The notes: generated from the sequence alone by a model not told the origin. A DNA stretch of 64,000 nt from Amborella trichopoda (GCF_000471905.2 NW_006498549.1:2279414-2343413); one strand, 5' to 3'. Positions 1 through 10,764 are shown, counted from the stretch's first letter. Translations and numbers: made by a program.

Positions 1-189
1 TAGACTTAGGTAAGGGTTAAAATCGACAGCTTAGGGCTGACCTAACCTGACTCTAGGAGCAAAACTTTAACTGAGACCTAGGGTAAGACTAGACTAGAAC
101 CTAGACTTGCTAAACTCAATGGGTTTTGGTTCAGACCCTGAATTAGGGTAAGCCTGGTCTAGCTCTAGAGGCAACTCTAAGCTTAGACC

Positions 190-830
190 TATGCTAGAAC
201 CTAGACTAAGATCTATACCAGATGGGTGTGAGTCTCAGCTCATACCAAGAGTAAGTCTAGGTTCGGATCTAGGTGTGAGCCTGATTCGGACCTGGACTGA
301 GCTGGGTGCAAGCCTAGGCTTGGACTTAGATGGTTGTGGTAATCAAACTGAGTATGGACCCAAATTGGATCAAGGATGAACTAGGAACAAGCCTTCTGCT
401 CTGACCAAGAGGGGGCATAGGTTCGGACCTGAGTGTTAACGTGGTTCGGACTTGGGTTAAGTTGGGTATAAGACTGAACTCGGACCCAAAGAATTTTAAT
501 GATTAGACCAGGCATGGACCTTGATTGGAAAATGAGTCAGGAACAAGTTTTCGGCTCAGACCAAGAGGGGGCCTAGGTTTGGACCTAGGTTTGAACCTGT
601 AGGCTGGGTACAAGCCTGGACTTGGACCCAGAGAGTTTTATTGATCAGACCAGGAATGGACTTGGACTGGATCAAAGATGAGCTAGGAACGAGCCTTCGG
701 CTCGGACCAATAGGAGGCCTAGGTTAAGACCAAGGCGAAACCTGGTTCGGACCTGAGCTAGGCTGGATATAAGCTTGAACTTGGACCCAAAAGTTCAAGC
801 TCGGACCAAAAGCGGGTCTGGACGATCATA
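190..830. repeat. Degenerate ~150-bp tandem repeat
   Basis: A phrase of the form GGAACRAGyCTTCkGCTC followed by GGACCAAnAGG recurs at 384, 540 and 686, spacings of 156 and 146 bases, with partial copies on either side. Words such as 'cctaggtt', 'ttcggacct' and 'cttggaccca' recur in the same order in each unit. No reading frame is kept across units; the 62-codon ORF at 191-379 is just a stop-free stretch of one unit. Origin is unknown; it may belong to the internal region of the minus-strand element whose LTR starts at 1,696. Confidence 0.7.
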
Positions 831-1137
831 AATAAGCAAGAAAGCACACGAAAAAGTTTGACCTAGTCTGATTATGGGTAGGCATGGCTTGAGAGTGGGT
901 TCCTAACTATTCAAATGCGGCTAGGCTAATATAGGTCCCCACATTGGTCCTGACCTCCTATTATAGGATATTCACCAGGTCTTACTATACATGGAGTTGC
1001 TTTGAGGTAAAGGATTACGGAGGGGCACTCACAGTTAAAGATAGACAAATTCCAACCACCTCAGCTCTCAATGCTAGGTTCCCCTCACACCGTCAATAGG
1101 GATTTTGGGGGTTTTCAAAACCCTCGATGTATATTTT

Positions 1138-1140
<3 letters not shown>

Positions 1141-1174
<34 letters not shown>

Positions 1175-1175
1175 G
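1141..1175. repeat. (ATT)n microsatellite
   Basis: About eleven consecutive ATT triplets follow a short T-rich run. This is a simple trinucleotide repeat with no sign of a coding role. Confidence 0.95.
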
Positions 1176-1677
1176 ATGAAACATAGTTAAACTAAGCATG
1201 GTGAAAGCAGCTAAAACATGGTTTCAATCCAAATTAACAAACTAAAATCAAAAAAGAAAACGTCAGGAGCAAGACAGACTTATCTGAAGCAAAATATTTT
1301 TTTTTGATATTTTTTAAAATTTATTTTGAGCCAAACTTTGGTGGAAAAGAAGCCAAAACGCTCTGGAATATGCCTGTGGGGTCCCATGAAATTTCTGGGA
1401 CCTCTGTGATAGGGCGGCACGTATAGTGTTGCCCAAAAACAAAATAGATTTGAAAAGTTCTAGTGGATTCGAAAAATTTTTAATCTTGGACAACACGGGG
1501 AGTGTCGCCCTGGATCTGGGTAACACGGGTGGTGTCGCCAAGAAAAATTAGGATTTCGCAGCACTGAAACCCTAGATCTTGGTTACTGCTGACTTTTGGG
1601 ACCTCTTTGTGACTGAAAATAGTGATAACCGATGAATAAAAATTGCATTTTGGTGCTTGGATCAAGCTCGAAATGCC
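1176..1677 (-). other. 5' leader of minus-strand LTR element
   Basis: This stretch lies immediately downstream, in element orientation, of a recognisable primer-binding site. It has two short ORFs (1,314-1,541 and 1,480-1,665, 75 and 61 codons), neither of which I recognise. Short direct repeats around 'gtgtcgcc' occur near 1,420-1,535. I read it as untranslated leader rather than gene. Confidence 0.45.
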
Positions 1678-1692
1678 TCACAGTAGGCGCCA
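1678..1692 (-). promoter_or_regulatory. Primer-binding site (PBS)
   Basis: Read on the minus strand this is TTTGGCGCCTACTGTGAG, three bases inside the LTR end at 1,696. Many plant Ty3/gypsy elements have a PBS beginning TTGGCGCC followed by a nCTGTG block in this position. The match fixes the LTR boundary and shows that the element runs leftward. Which tRNA primes it was not determined. Confidence 0.6.
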
Positions 1693-1695
1693 AAC

Positions 1696-3216
1696 TGTTT
1701 ATGATGAAATCAGACATATCTTTCGAAGAAGATCTCTTAGATCTGACAACTTAAACTAAATGAAAATGCAACAAATAAAATGTTAAAGAAAGTGGGACAA
1801 ATCAAATTCAGATCTGAGGCCAGATCTACCCAGAAACGAGCATATCTGTTCTTAGATCTGTGGCAGGGCTAACATGATTCAAAGCATCCAAAACATGATT
1901 TTAAAGACAATAAGTAGATCAAAATGAAATTAAAATAGTAAAGAAGAATAAAAAAATAGAAGAAAGGAAGATGATACTAAATCGGGCCGGATAGCCAGAG
2001 ACTCCCGAACCTTCTGGGGCTCACCCATATCAGAACCGGACCCCTTTTCTCTCTTTGAGTCGGATGTTTATCCACAAATCTTGATTGAGTAGGGTGGTTG
2101 TGCCCTGGAAAATGGCTTAGAATAAGGGTTCTCAAGCTAAGGTTAGATAGAGTTTTCTCTCAAAGTTTTTCTCTCAGATCTCTATCTCCTGCAGCACTCT
2201 AGGGTTTTTATCTCTATCCCAGGTTTCAATCTCTCTCCTAAGGTTTTTATCTCTAAAGTCTCCCCAGTTTGTCTCTCCATCCCCCTCTAAATAGTCTCCA
2301 AAAGATGCTAAAAAGGGGGCCAAAATTGTTGGGAAGGATATCCTCCCGTAACAAACAAATCCCCAATGAAAAATTGACAATCTTGAGCTTTTCGCTGGAT
2401 TTTAGAATTTTGACTGCCTGAATCTGTAGTGACTTCAACTAAATCTTGTGTGAAATCTGACCATTCATCACGTGCGGAGTTTGGACTAGTGATAGCCACG
2501 GACCTTATGCATGCGATGCAACTGGTCTTGCATCGATTGGGTTCACGGGCGCTGTTATATGGCCACTTGAGTGAGTGGAGGGCCTGCTGATTTTCTGCAA
2601 CTTGCGGCTTCAAATTGTGAACTTCTTTCTAGATTTTCTCCCTGCTCCAACCTCGTCACAGGACAAGCCATATATCAAAATGCTCGTTTCGACCAGATGA
2701 ACAAGCTCCAATAAATTTGAGCACGCTCCAATAAATTTGAGCATGATCTGATCTTGGACGAGGGATATATGGATGTCTCAAGTTCACTGTTCGTGACTGT
2801 GCTTTAATGAAGTTTAGTTGCAGGGTAGCCACACGGGAATAGTATGTGACTCCTCCTATTTTAATGTTTTACCTATAAATTCTTCATGAAGTGTCTGTTT
2901 CAATCGTGTCAGATCCAGTGGCAGTGGTCCCATAGCCATTTGATGTTCCGAAAGTAGGGTTTCAATTATAGAAGTCCGTTTCAGGGTGCTAGAGGCTAAT
3001 TATGTCGAAACTGTTTTTCAGTCTGCACTACCCTAGACATGTCGAAATGCAACGAAACTTAGCTGGAGACTTTCAGGAGTCTTTATGAAGATCGTGACCA
3101 ATTCTGGGGCCATTATGAGACTGTCGAGATTTCCACTATTTGTCAAGCTTTATTGACCAACTTCTCTCTTTTATTCCGCATCGAGGACCCATGGTGCTGA
3201 AAAATGTCTTCAAACA
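1696..3216 (-). mobile_element. LTR (5' LTR of a minus-strand Ty3/gypsy element)
   Basis: The block starts TGTTTATGATG and ends CTTCAAACA, giving TG...CA ends, about 1.5 kb. Its right half (from about 2,330) matches the reverse complement of the U3 part of the LTR-I copies elsewhere (for example 18,960-19,919 and 60,060-61,040), including the terminal GTGCTGAAAAATG motif. The left half (R/U5) differs from LTR-I, so this is a related but separate LTR type. A PBS abuts its left end. No matching partner LTR is visible in the window. Confidence 0.65.
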
Positions 3217-3407
3217 AAGTCATTGTTGTTAAACTACTTCAAATGGCTGATATTTTCAGTGCTATCATAAACCTCATGAACAAGGAAGAGTCTTTATCAT
3301 CGTTCGTCCCCTCTACTCCTTTATCCGAATTCATCCTAGAATCTCGGAGATGAACCATATTATTCTTCGGCTAATCCAGGTGATGTGACCTCCATTACTT
3401 TCATTTT

Positions 3408-3846
3408 CCCAATCACTCCATCCTTTGATGAGAGCTCGCACTCTCATTCGAGGAAAACTACCCTCTAATGATGGATAGGATGAGTCACACTCTCTCTACT
3501 GAAAATATCACCAAGTAGCTTCTCCACGCCTCGAAGGTGTCATGGCCCCCTATGAGATCGATCGCATGTTCTATCCTTGCCTCGAAAGCCCCATATGTTC
3601 ACTTGAAGACAACGATGTGGCCTCATTGTCTTATGATATTTACACACGCTCCTTTGATGGTGAAGAGCTCGATACTGATGATGCAGCCTTTCTCACCCTC
3701 ATCCGCCCAATTACCCCATCCTCTGATGAGAGCTCATCACTGCCATTTGAGGAAAACTACCCCTTGATGGTGGATGGGATGAGCCACATTCCCTCTACTG
3801 ACAACCTCATTAAAGTGGCTTCGCCATGCCTCGAAGATGCCATGAT
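3408..3846 (+). repeat. Tandem duplication in gag N-terminal region (period 298)
   Basis: The string TCCTTTGATGAGAGCTC at 3,421 recurs as TCCTCTGATGAGAGCTC at 3,719, followed in both by 'gaggaaaactacc', 'atgga..ggatgag' and 'gcctcgaag'. The first copy carries stops and indels, while the second is read through in the 254-codon ORF. It looks like an old in-gene duplication of about 298 bp. Confidence 0.65.
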
Positions 3847-4306
3847 TTCTATCGAACAAGAGGTATGTGGTGAGCAAACTATGTTGGAGAGTATCACCCG
3901 CAATGAAGGAGACATTTTCAAGGAAATCAGCCCCGAATCCTTCAATATCCCTTCGCTCCCTAATAATGAGCAACTCAACCCATCATCGAAAGAAGAATCT
4001 CGAAGCATAAATATTGCAAATGCCTTGGTGATGGAAGAAACATCAGAATCCTATGGAGACGATATGGTGCAATCAAATGTCCCTTCGAGGCAATTCCAAG
4101 CTGAGATGAGGTGGAAAGATGAAATGATGAAAACTATGTGCCAAGAGATGGTGGTGTCCCATGAGGTAGAAAATGCTCAAGTAGCACACCAAATTCCCTC
4201 TCTCAGCTCCCACCCACCATGGGAGGCCATTGGAGAAGTACCACCAAAGGAATCGCTACCCCCAGCTACACGTCCCTCATTGTTGGTCTCTTCTCCATTG
4301 ATGTAG
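3542..4306 (+). pseudogene. Acidic N-terminal gag-like ORF (254 codons), retroelement
   Basis: This is an uninterrupted 254-codon frame, rich in Asp, Glu, Ser and Pro, with no signal peptide or membrane segment. I do not recognise a domain in it. It lies directly upstream, on the same strand, of a clear Retrotrans_gag-type fragment (from about 4,435). N-terminal extensions of low complexity are common ahead of gag in plant Ty3/gypsy elements. Similar but frameshifted sequence extends upstream to about 3,225, so the ATG at 3,542 is unlikely to be the original start. The call as part of gag is by context; an unrelated extra ORF is possible. Confidence 0.45.
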
Positions 4307-4434
4307 GTTGTGGATAAGGAACTAGTGAAAGGCATGGTAGTTGAAGCACTGGAAAGAAGCAATATTCCAGCAGTAAAAGAGTTGAGTTGCTATCGAAAAC
4401 CTTATCCAACTCATGATGACCAAACTTCATTCTC

Positions 4435-5210
4435 ATAAAACTATCAAAGGTTCGATTTTCCCAAATATGATGGCACCGGCTCGTTACAGCAACACATAGC
4501 TCACTTAGCTTTTGCTTGTGGATATATCGCAAACAATGAGCATCTCTTGCTTCGACAATTTGCGAGGACTCTTACAAGAGCCACATTCAAGTGGTACTCA
4601 CAATTACCACCAAGTTCACTTTCATCATGGGAACAAATGGAGAGAGAGTTCATCAAGCTCTTCTATGACATAGTAAGGAACATGCAGCTTCATGAACTCC
4701 TTGATGTAAGGAAAAGGCCACATGAGCCAGATATCAAGTACATCAGAAGGTGGCGCAACCTGGCTATAAATTTGGCCACTCCAGTGACGAGCTTCAAGAT
4801 GTGGAATAATGTGTAGAAAGAATGCACTGAGAATTGTCAATGCATGTCAGCGCAACATGTCCTTCCTCATTCGCCAAAATGATTGACAAAGCAGTGGAAT
4901 GAAAGACTTGCTTAAACATCAGGGAAAAATATTAGATCCCTTCAGAGTGGTGGAAGATGATGAGCAATTTATAGTTTACATGTTGTACACTATGCATTCC
5001 TCATGGCAAAACAGGCACAAGAGTTATTACTTTGACTAAGGCATGGTCCCCAAGTTGCTTGAAACTCTCATATCCAAGGGAATGATCGAGCTACCCGCAC
5101 CAAAGAGGCTAGACGAAGTCGGAAGGATGACGACACTAAATATTGTTGATATCATAGAATGCTAGGTCATGTAATCGAAGATTGTCGATGGGCAATTGAA
5201 TTTGGGACCT
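4435..5210 (+). pseudogene. gag: gag pseudogene (Ty3/gypsy), capsid region to zinc-knuckle-like motif
   Basis: Gag assembles the virus-like particle and packages the element RNA. The translation from about 4,440 shows the usual Ty3/gypsy gag opening (FPKYDGTGS then HIAHL), the FKWYSQLPP segment, and the FIKLFYD and YIRRWRNLA blocks of the Retrotrans_gag domain up to 4,816. A stop follows at 4,815. Near 5,130-5,180 the plant gag ending returns: a CxYH...GH...EDC motif whose Arg codon has become TGA. Several frameshifts lie between 4,815 and 5,100. No RT or integrase follows; a 35-bp satellite begins at about 5,230. This is a dead, 3'-truncated copy. Confidence 0.75.
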
Positions 5211-5229
5211 GATTCCATGCAAGATGAAT

Positions 5230-5605
5230 CATGAGCCCACATCACGGTCTGTGTTGCAAGGCCTTAAACTGCATAGCCTCGGTCCGTGCTGCAAGACCCT
5301 ACATTGCATAGCCTTGGTCAGTGCTACAAGACCCTAAACTGCATAGCCTCGGTCTATGCTGTAAGACCCTAAAGTACATACCCTCAGTCCATGCTTGAAG
5401 ACCGTAAACTGCATAGCCTCAATTCGTGATGCAAGACCCTAAACTGTACATCCTCGATCCTAACCGCATGACCTTTAACTGCACGATAATGGTCCAAACT
5501 ATATGACATTAAACTATAGTACACATCCTGACCCCATGATGTTAAACAACATCCCACAATAATCCAAGCTACACGACCTTAAACCTGCATGACAACAGTC
5601 CAAGC
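5230..5605 (+). repeat. 35-bp tandem satellite
   Basis: The word GCATAGCCTC (or a one-base variant) occurs at 5,271, 5,306, 5,341, 5,376, 5,411 and 5,446, exactly 35 bases apart. Later units become longer and diverged up to about 5,605. Each unit holds GGTC followed by about ten bases and GACC. The same family occurs in reverse complement at 42,540-42,960 and 53,640-54,020. Confidence 0.85.
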
Positions 5606-5610
5606 TATAT

Positions 5611-7616
5611 TGGTCGGACCTGGTTCTCGGGGGGCCGGGGGAGAACCCTCTCATGGACAACCGTGGAGTCTCTCACGTGAGGAGGTGAGGGTGCGCACCG
5701 GTGAGGGTTGTGTGCAGGCGCGCAGGGCACCAGTTGGCGGATAGGTACCAACAATGAGAGAGATTTTTTAAGGTGGGGGGAAGGTGCCTTGGGGGGCCCG
5801 CCTCACCGCTTGGGGTTCGGGGGACACGTCCGGGTAGTCAGCCCTCTTAGAATAGTCACGAAGCCCTCCAGCTATGTGCCAGTGTAGTTTGGACAAGGAT
5901 TTTCTTTAGGCTCGCAACCTCTCTACTCTTTCTCTATCACTTGGGACTGGTATGGGATTCGGCTGTCCCTCCTTATGGTTGTCCTCTCGTGGGGTTTGGC
6001 TGGCCGATAAAGGGATACGAGGGAACTCAAGGGTTAAGGTCCATGGGTTAGCTCGTATCTCCGCGCCTGTCGTAGGAGAGGGTTACCGCACGAGGGGAGA
6101 TGCTACGTTGCATAAGGGGGGGAGAGAGAGAGTGGTTGCGGTGTGACTCGATTTAGGAGAGAGGAAGGGGAAGTCCGTGCACTCGAAGGAGTTTAAGACC
6201 TGTGCGCTCAGGGGTATTTTCTCTCCCTCAAATTTTTTTCTCTCCTCTCGATGGAACTAAGGACTCAGAAGAAAATGACAAGAGAATAATGCCCTTGTTT
6301 TATAATCGGTAAATACCCTGCCAAGAGTTTTTCCAGCCTCCCTTTTCACAAGTGACTTAAGCTTGCTTATATAAAGGATTCACCAAACAGGGGTGAACGC
6401 TAAAAAACAAAGCTTAATTACAATTTAAGAAATTAGGAATAAATCTTGAAATTAGGTGCAATGACCAAAATTTCCCTGAGATCTTTTCAGCTAATGACGA
6501 AGTTGTCCCTGCATGCAGGTTATTCTGCCATGACCTGATCTTGGTAGCTTTTTCTGCAACTTGCAAAGATGGTTCGAATTATTTGTCAACATACCTTCAA
6601 TGTCCTTGCAACTCTGAGGATTTTGATGCCCTTAAGTCGTGCTGGGGTCGCCTTTTCCCATGGGGTGGAAGCCCGACCAGATTTCTAGTCTTTGTTCGTC
6701 AATGCACCTCGACCTGCAATGTTCTGGCTCCTGGTTCTTCTTACAAATGTTAGAGGATGCAGCTGCAGTGATTTTGCAGTTGCAGTGAGTTTGGATCAAG
6801 TTTGGGTTGATTTGGTTTCGGTTTGCGTTTTTGCCTAATTTTGGAGGTCGCCTGAAAGAGGGATTCCAAGAACTGGGTGGATTTACTTCTTCTGTGACCT
6901 GAGGACTTGCATCCATTGGACCTTGGATTAAATGTAAGAGTTATAGTAGTTCATAAATCTTTGCGAGGTGGTTGCATTGAACTCATCCCCATGGTGATCC
7001 GATGCTTGGATGTCGAACTATGCTTCACTTGATTTGAGGCTTCTTGTTCTTAAACCTTAGTTTTTATGGTTTTACGGGCACCTCCTTTCCAGGATAACTT
7101 TGACTCTAGGTCTTGCAACAGTGCATGACTTAGGTCAAAATGACCAGGCTGGTATGATCTAGAACATATCTGGATCTGGGCCCTTCCTTGTTTCAGTGGA
7201 AGGTGTCATGGTTCCTTGAAGCTGCTCTCGAAACACGATGTCACAGTCTCCATGTTTGAGGACTGATTTGGTGAACCTGCACCGTGCTAGTGTGAAACCT
7301 GATTGGTGCTAGGTCGCATGGGCGTAGACCCCTTTGGGTGGTCCGATTGAGCCCAAACTTTGCCCCCGGGAGTTTTTCACCATTTTAAGTGTGATGGAGC
7401 TGGTCTAACATAGTTTTGAAGCAGCTAGCATAGGTCTTCCGTTGTAAGGTTCTTCCTTTGTGCGATGGCATCGTACCCAAGTCATATGGCTCGAGGCTTT
7501 ATTTTACGGTACAACTTTAGCCTGCCATTATCTTGTGTACCCGCAAGGCTAGGCTGTTACCGACTCTCTCCTTATTCACTTAGGAGATGTTAGTACAAAA
7601 AATATGACGTACAACA
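5611..7616 (-). mobile_element. LTR-II copy, complete, minus strand
   Basis: The block reads TGGTCGGACC at its left end and ...TACAACA at its right end, about 2.0 kb. In element orientation it starts TGTTGTA, carries a TATA box about 1.24 kb in, and ends in a GC-rich U5. It matches the copy split between 48,800-49,835 and 61,041-61,660 in the same order. Its inner sequence on either side is not preserved: the 35-bp satellite lies to the left and a truncated LTR-I to the right. The ORFs at 5,952 and 6,541/6,632 are chance frames inside the LTR. Confidence 0.7.
6366..6377 (-). promoter_or_regulatory. TATA box of LTR-II
   Basis: On the minus strand the sequence reads CCTTTATATAAGC, in the same relative place as CTCTATATAAGA at 61,221 in the other LTR-II copy. 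This is the expected position for the U3 promoter of the element. Confidence 0.55.
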
Positions 7617-8187
7617 GCTTGTCACGATGTACATGATGAATGGTCAGGTTTCTCACACAAAGCCAATAAAATGACTGTAAATTTCATCGTCGAAATTCTA
7701 GATTTCGGCCATAACCCAAAAGTTGTGAAATCTTCGTCCGAGCACGAAATGGAGCTGTGTTTGTTGCCATGCAATCGTGACAACCTGCTAAGTGTGATCC
7801 AGTTAAGAAATCAAGAAGAAACATCAAGGAACAAGCATATTATCGATCCGAAGTTTTCAAGATTCATCCAAATTTCAAGTCGCATGATCGTGGGTTAAAA
7901 ACAAGATCCATGGCTCGACGTTGGTATCAATCAATCGCCATGCTGATCCCTACAAGAAAACAATCATCTTTCCGTCAAATGAGCACCAGAGCAACCCTGG
8001 ATCATCCACAAAAGACCACGTATGTTCTGAGGCAGCAACAGGGACTGTTTTGGAATTCTATAATATGTTAGGTAGGGGCAAAACAATCATTTTGTATGCA
8101 TTTTTAGAATTTATTTTAATTCAATTAAATCGTAGTTATCATCAATTGAAATAGTTTTTGGGCATCCACCCATGTTTGGGCCCAATT

Positions 8188-8262
8188 CTATAAATACATT
8201 CTAAACCTAATTGTAAAGGATTCTTCCCTGATTCCCCCTTAGGCATTCAATTGATCAATAAA
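8188..8262 (+). promoter_or_regulatory. TATA box (8,188) and poly(A) signal (8,257) of LTR-I copy A
   Basis: CTATAAATA at 8,188-8,196 follows 'cccaatt', and AATAAA lies at 8,257-8,262. The same pair occurs in copies B (20,814 and 20,890) and F (39,017 and 39,074). If transcription starts about 30 bases after TATA and ends after AATAAA, the R region is very short. The remaining ~2 kb to the LTR end is then U5, transcribed as 5' leader. Confidence 0.65.
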
Positions 8263-8344
8263 GTTCATGTCTCTTCTTTGAATTCATGGGTGTGTCTTAG
8301 AGTGAAAGAGGAGAGAGAAGAAAAGGGTTGGTATCTTTTAGTAA

Positions 8345-9115
8345 GGTAATTTTCTCTCTTCCCCTCTTGTCTCTATCTCTTTCTCGCTCCTCACATCTCT
8401 ATCTGTTTCTCTCTCCATTTTTCTCTCTCTTGCTTCCTCTCTCTTTCCTTTCTTCTTCTTTTCTCGGCTTTTCTCTCTTCTTCTTGGTGAACACGCACGG
8501 CTGTGGTCCTTTTCTTTCTCTAACCCATACGGATATGACAACACTGTGTGTATCCCATTCTCTCTTTTTCTTCTTCTTCTCTTTCCTCTTCTTCTCGATC
8601 TTTCTCTCCATTTGCTCTGACTAAATGTGTATAGTGATGGAAGCACCGAGCTTGAACCTCTCTCTATTTGACTTTCTCTATCTCACACACACGGCGATGG
8701 CAACACCGTGTGCATTTTCTTCTCTCTCTTCTTCTTCTTCCTCTTCTCTTTCTTTCTTTAATCTCTCTCTGCTCTTTCTTTCTCTCTGTCTCTCTCTGTT
8801 TGAATATGAACGACGATGGCAATGCCGTGCACAAATCTCTTTTTCTGTTTTCTTCTCTCTCTGACACCCACGACGGTGGCAGCGTTGTGCATACCTCTTT
8901 CCTTATTCTTCTTTTCCCTTTCCTAATCTCTTTCTCTCTCTTTCCTTCTTTCTTCTCCGGCTCTTTCCCAATTTCTCTCATCACTTTCCTTTGCCCTCTC
9001 TTCTTTCCTTTCTTCTCTTTCTACTTTCCTTTCCTCTGCCTCTTTCATAAAATCCTCTTTCCTCCTCTGTCTTTCTTACCTTCACTCTGATTTCTTTTCT
9101 CTCTCCCTTCCAGTC
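8345..9115 (+). repeat. CT-rich U5 tract with hairpin-bearing repeats (copy A)
   Basis: Long CTCTTT-type runs alternate with short GC-rich islands of the type CACGGCGATGGCAACACCGTG (for example 8,688-8,715 and 8,812-8,835). Each island is an inverted repeat with an 11-base loop. The apparent Ser/Leu/Phe-rich ORFs in several frames on both strands are by-products of the CT composition and are not genes. Confidence 0.7.
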
Positions 9116-9289
9116 GTGCACGACGATGCTCATCTCCTGGTAGACGTTCTCAGCCTTTCGTTGTCTTTTGGAAATATGCGTAGTGAGCAGGGCCTTAACC
9201 CAAGTAGCGAGTCGGGCCTCTATCCAAATTTCCCCTTTCTCATGTGGTGCATGGCAATGCTCATCACTGTGCATGACATTCATTTCTCC

Positions 9290-9510
9290 TTCCTATCTCT
9301 CTCTCTATCATGGACGGTGGAAGTCCATTGCCCTCCATGTTCTTTCTCTCTCCTCTTTCCTCTGCCATGAACGGTGAAAGGCCATCGTTGTCCATGTCTT
9401 TCTCTCGCATCTTATCTCGATTATGGAAAGTACAAGTCCACCGTTGTCCATGTACTTTCTCTCTCCTCTTTCTTTATCATGGATGGTAAATGTCTATCAC
9501 CGTCCATACT
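9290..9510 (+). repeat. Short array of the LTR-I 57-bp repeat (copy A)
   Basis: Three to four units of the type TCATGGACGGTGGAAGTCCA ... TCCATGT...TTTCTCTCTC occur here, the same family as the long array at 23,703-24,475. Units near 9,303, 9,367, 9,424 and 9,476 are recognisable but diverged. Confidence 0.65.
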
Positions 9511-10230
9511 TTTCTCTCTCTTCTTTCTCTCTTATTCTCTCTTCTTTTTTCCCTTTGCTATTCTTTCTCTCTCTTCTCTTATCTCTTTTTTTCTCTCTTC
9601 TTTCTCTCTCTTATTATCTCTCTTCTTTCTCTTTCTTCTTCTTCTCCCTCTCTCATGTGACTTAGGGACAAGTTTAGCACCGTCACGGTAGTCTCTTCGT
9701 TAAGCAGTATTACCGTTGTGTTGGTCTAAGTTATTGTGCCGATCTTGCTGCCACGTTGAACTAGACGTTGTGCTAGGCTGGTCGATGTTGGTGTTCTGTT
9801 GTCGAGTAGTATTGCAGCTGTGTTGGTCCGTGTTATCGTGCCTGTCTTGTTACCATGTAAGGTCAATCATTATGCCAATCTAGCCACTTTTTAGGATAGT
9901 CACCTGGTCAAATGTCTCTTTCTTTTCTTTTCTTCTCTCATTTTCCTTCTCCCAACCCTCATCTCATCATTTCTTTTCTTTTCTCCTTTGAATGTGCACA
10001 CCTGTGTACATTCACCCAAAGACATGGCGGGCCTCGGCCCACTTGTCTGGTAAAATTAACCATGTGTGTGTGATTGCAGAAACAAGAGAATACAGGCCAA
10101 GGGATGTGATTCTGAACCAGTTGTAGAATTGGGGGGCTTTCTTCATGATCTAAGAGGGCGCCCTAGCGAGCCAGCCCGAGCAAGTCCCGAACCCACCTTA
10201 AATTCCTCTCTCATCGGTTGGTATACTTAC

Positions 10231-10248
10231 CCTTGCTCTTGAGCAAGG
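10231..10248 (+). promoter_or_regulatory. U5 hairpin near LTR end (copy A)
   Basis: CCTTGCTC, a TT loop and GAGCAAGG form a perfect 8-bp stem about 100 bases before the LTR end. The equivalent position in the minus-strand copy (49,936-49,953) has CCTTGTTA, AG and TAACAAGG, also a perfect 8-bp stem with different bases. Copy B (23,074) has one G:U pair and copy F (40,640) one mismatch. Confidence 0.6.
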
Positions 10249-10372
10249 TTCTTGAGAGAGTGATGTTAAAGTCCCAAGTTCCCTCGAAACCCGAGACGCC
10301 TACTGCCAGATCATCCAGATCTGAAGGGCGAGATCGAGGCACCTAACCAGCCACGAGAGTGGTTTTCACCTA

Positions 10373-10650
10373 GTCCTTTCATTGAGGCATTTTACTCGTG
10401 ATTTCAAGATCATGTTCGCCCTTGTGATTTTCATTTTTACTCATGGCGCCCTTACGATTTTCGTCATGCCCGATTTTCCTCATTTCAGGACTCTTTTACT
10501 CATGGCTTTGTGGCCATGCCCGCCTATCTTTTTTACTCACGGTGACCTTACATGTTTTTACTATGCCCATTTTTTTTATTTTTGAGCGATTTTACCCATA
10601 GCCTTGGTGGCTATGTCCGCCTGAAGCTATTTTTCTTTTACTCACGATGG
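10373..10650. repeat. TTTTACTCATGG minisatellite
   Basis: The phrase TTTTACTCATGG (with variants) recurs, usually followed by a short loop and a CCATGCCCG-like complement. Examples are CATGGC/GCCATG at 10,501-10,518 and CATAGC/GCTATG at 10,597-10,615. The same family is found at 42,020-42,150 and 53,395-53,620, and in the opposite orientation at 47,100-47,390, always in 3' zones of elements. Confidence 0.7.
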
Positions 10651-10764
10651 TATCCATCAAACCGGCTTCTCTTTTTATTTTTTATTTTTTTTAGGGGAAC
10701 ACTAGAATGATGAACCTTGCGGATGTACCATGGAGGTCCAATTGGGTCGTCTGTTGATGTGGCA

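Larger units (their letters stand above)
7617..10349 (+). mobile_element. LTR-I copy A, left-truncated
   Basis: From about 7,630 the sequence follows the other LTR-I copies (20,250 onward, 38,460 onward) through the TATA box, poly(A) signal, CT-rich U5, the hairpin-bearing repeats and the shared terminus GAGGCACCTAACCA at 10,349. About 770 bases of the LTR start, measured on the complete copy at 37,696, are missing. No PBS follows the terminus, so it may be a 3' or solo LTR remnant. It is closest by eye to copy B (20,083-23,191), sharing a CAATTGATCAATAAAG segment absent from copies D and F. Confidence 0.75.

Noticed and set aside
6541..6916. ORFs at 6,541-6,753 (+) and 6,632-6,916 (-) as a conserved small gene
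   Set aside because: The matching region of the other LTR-II copy (49,480-49,800) does not keep either frame, so similarity is due to LTR homology.
8328..9090. Ser/Leu/Phe-rich ORFs (up to 140 codons) and Arg/Lys/Glu-rich reverse ORFs
   Set aside because: They are translations of CT-rich LTR sequence in all frames; similar ORFs appear in every LTR-I copy with no shared reading frame or substitution pattern of a gene.
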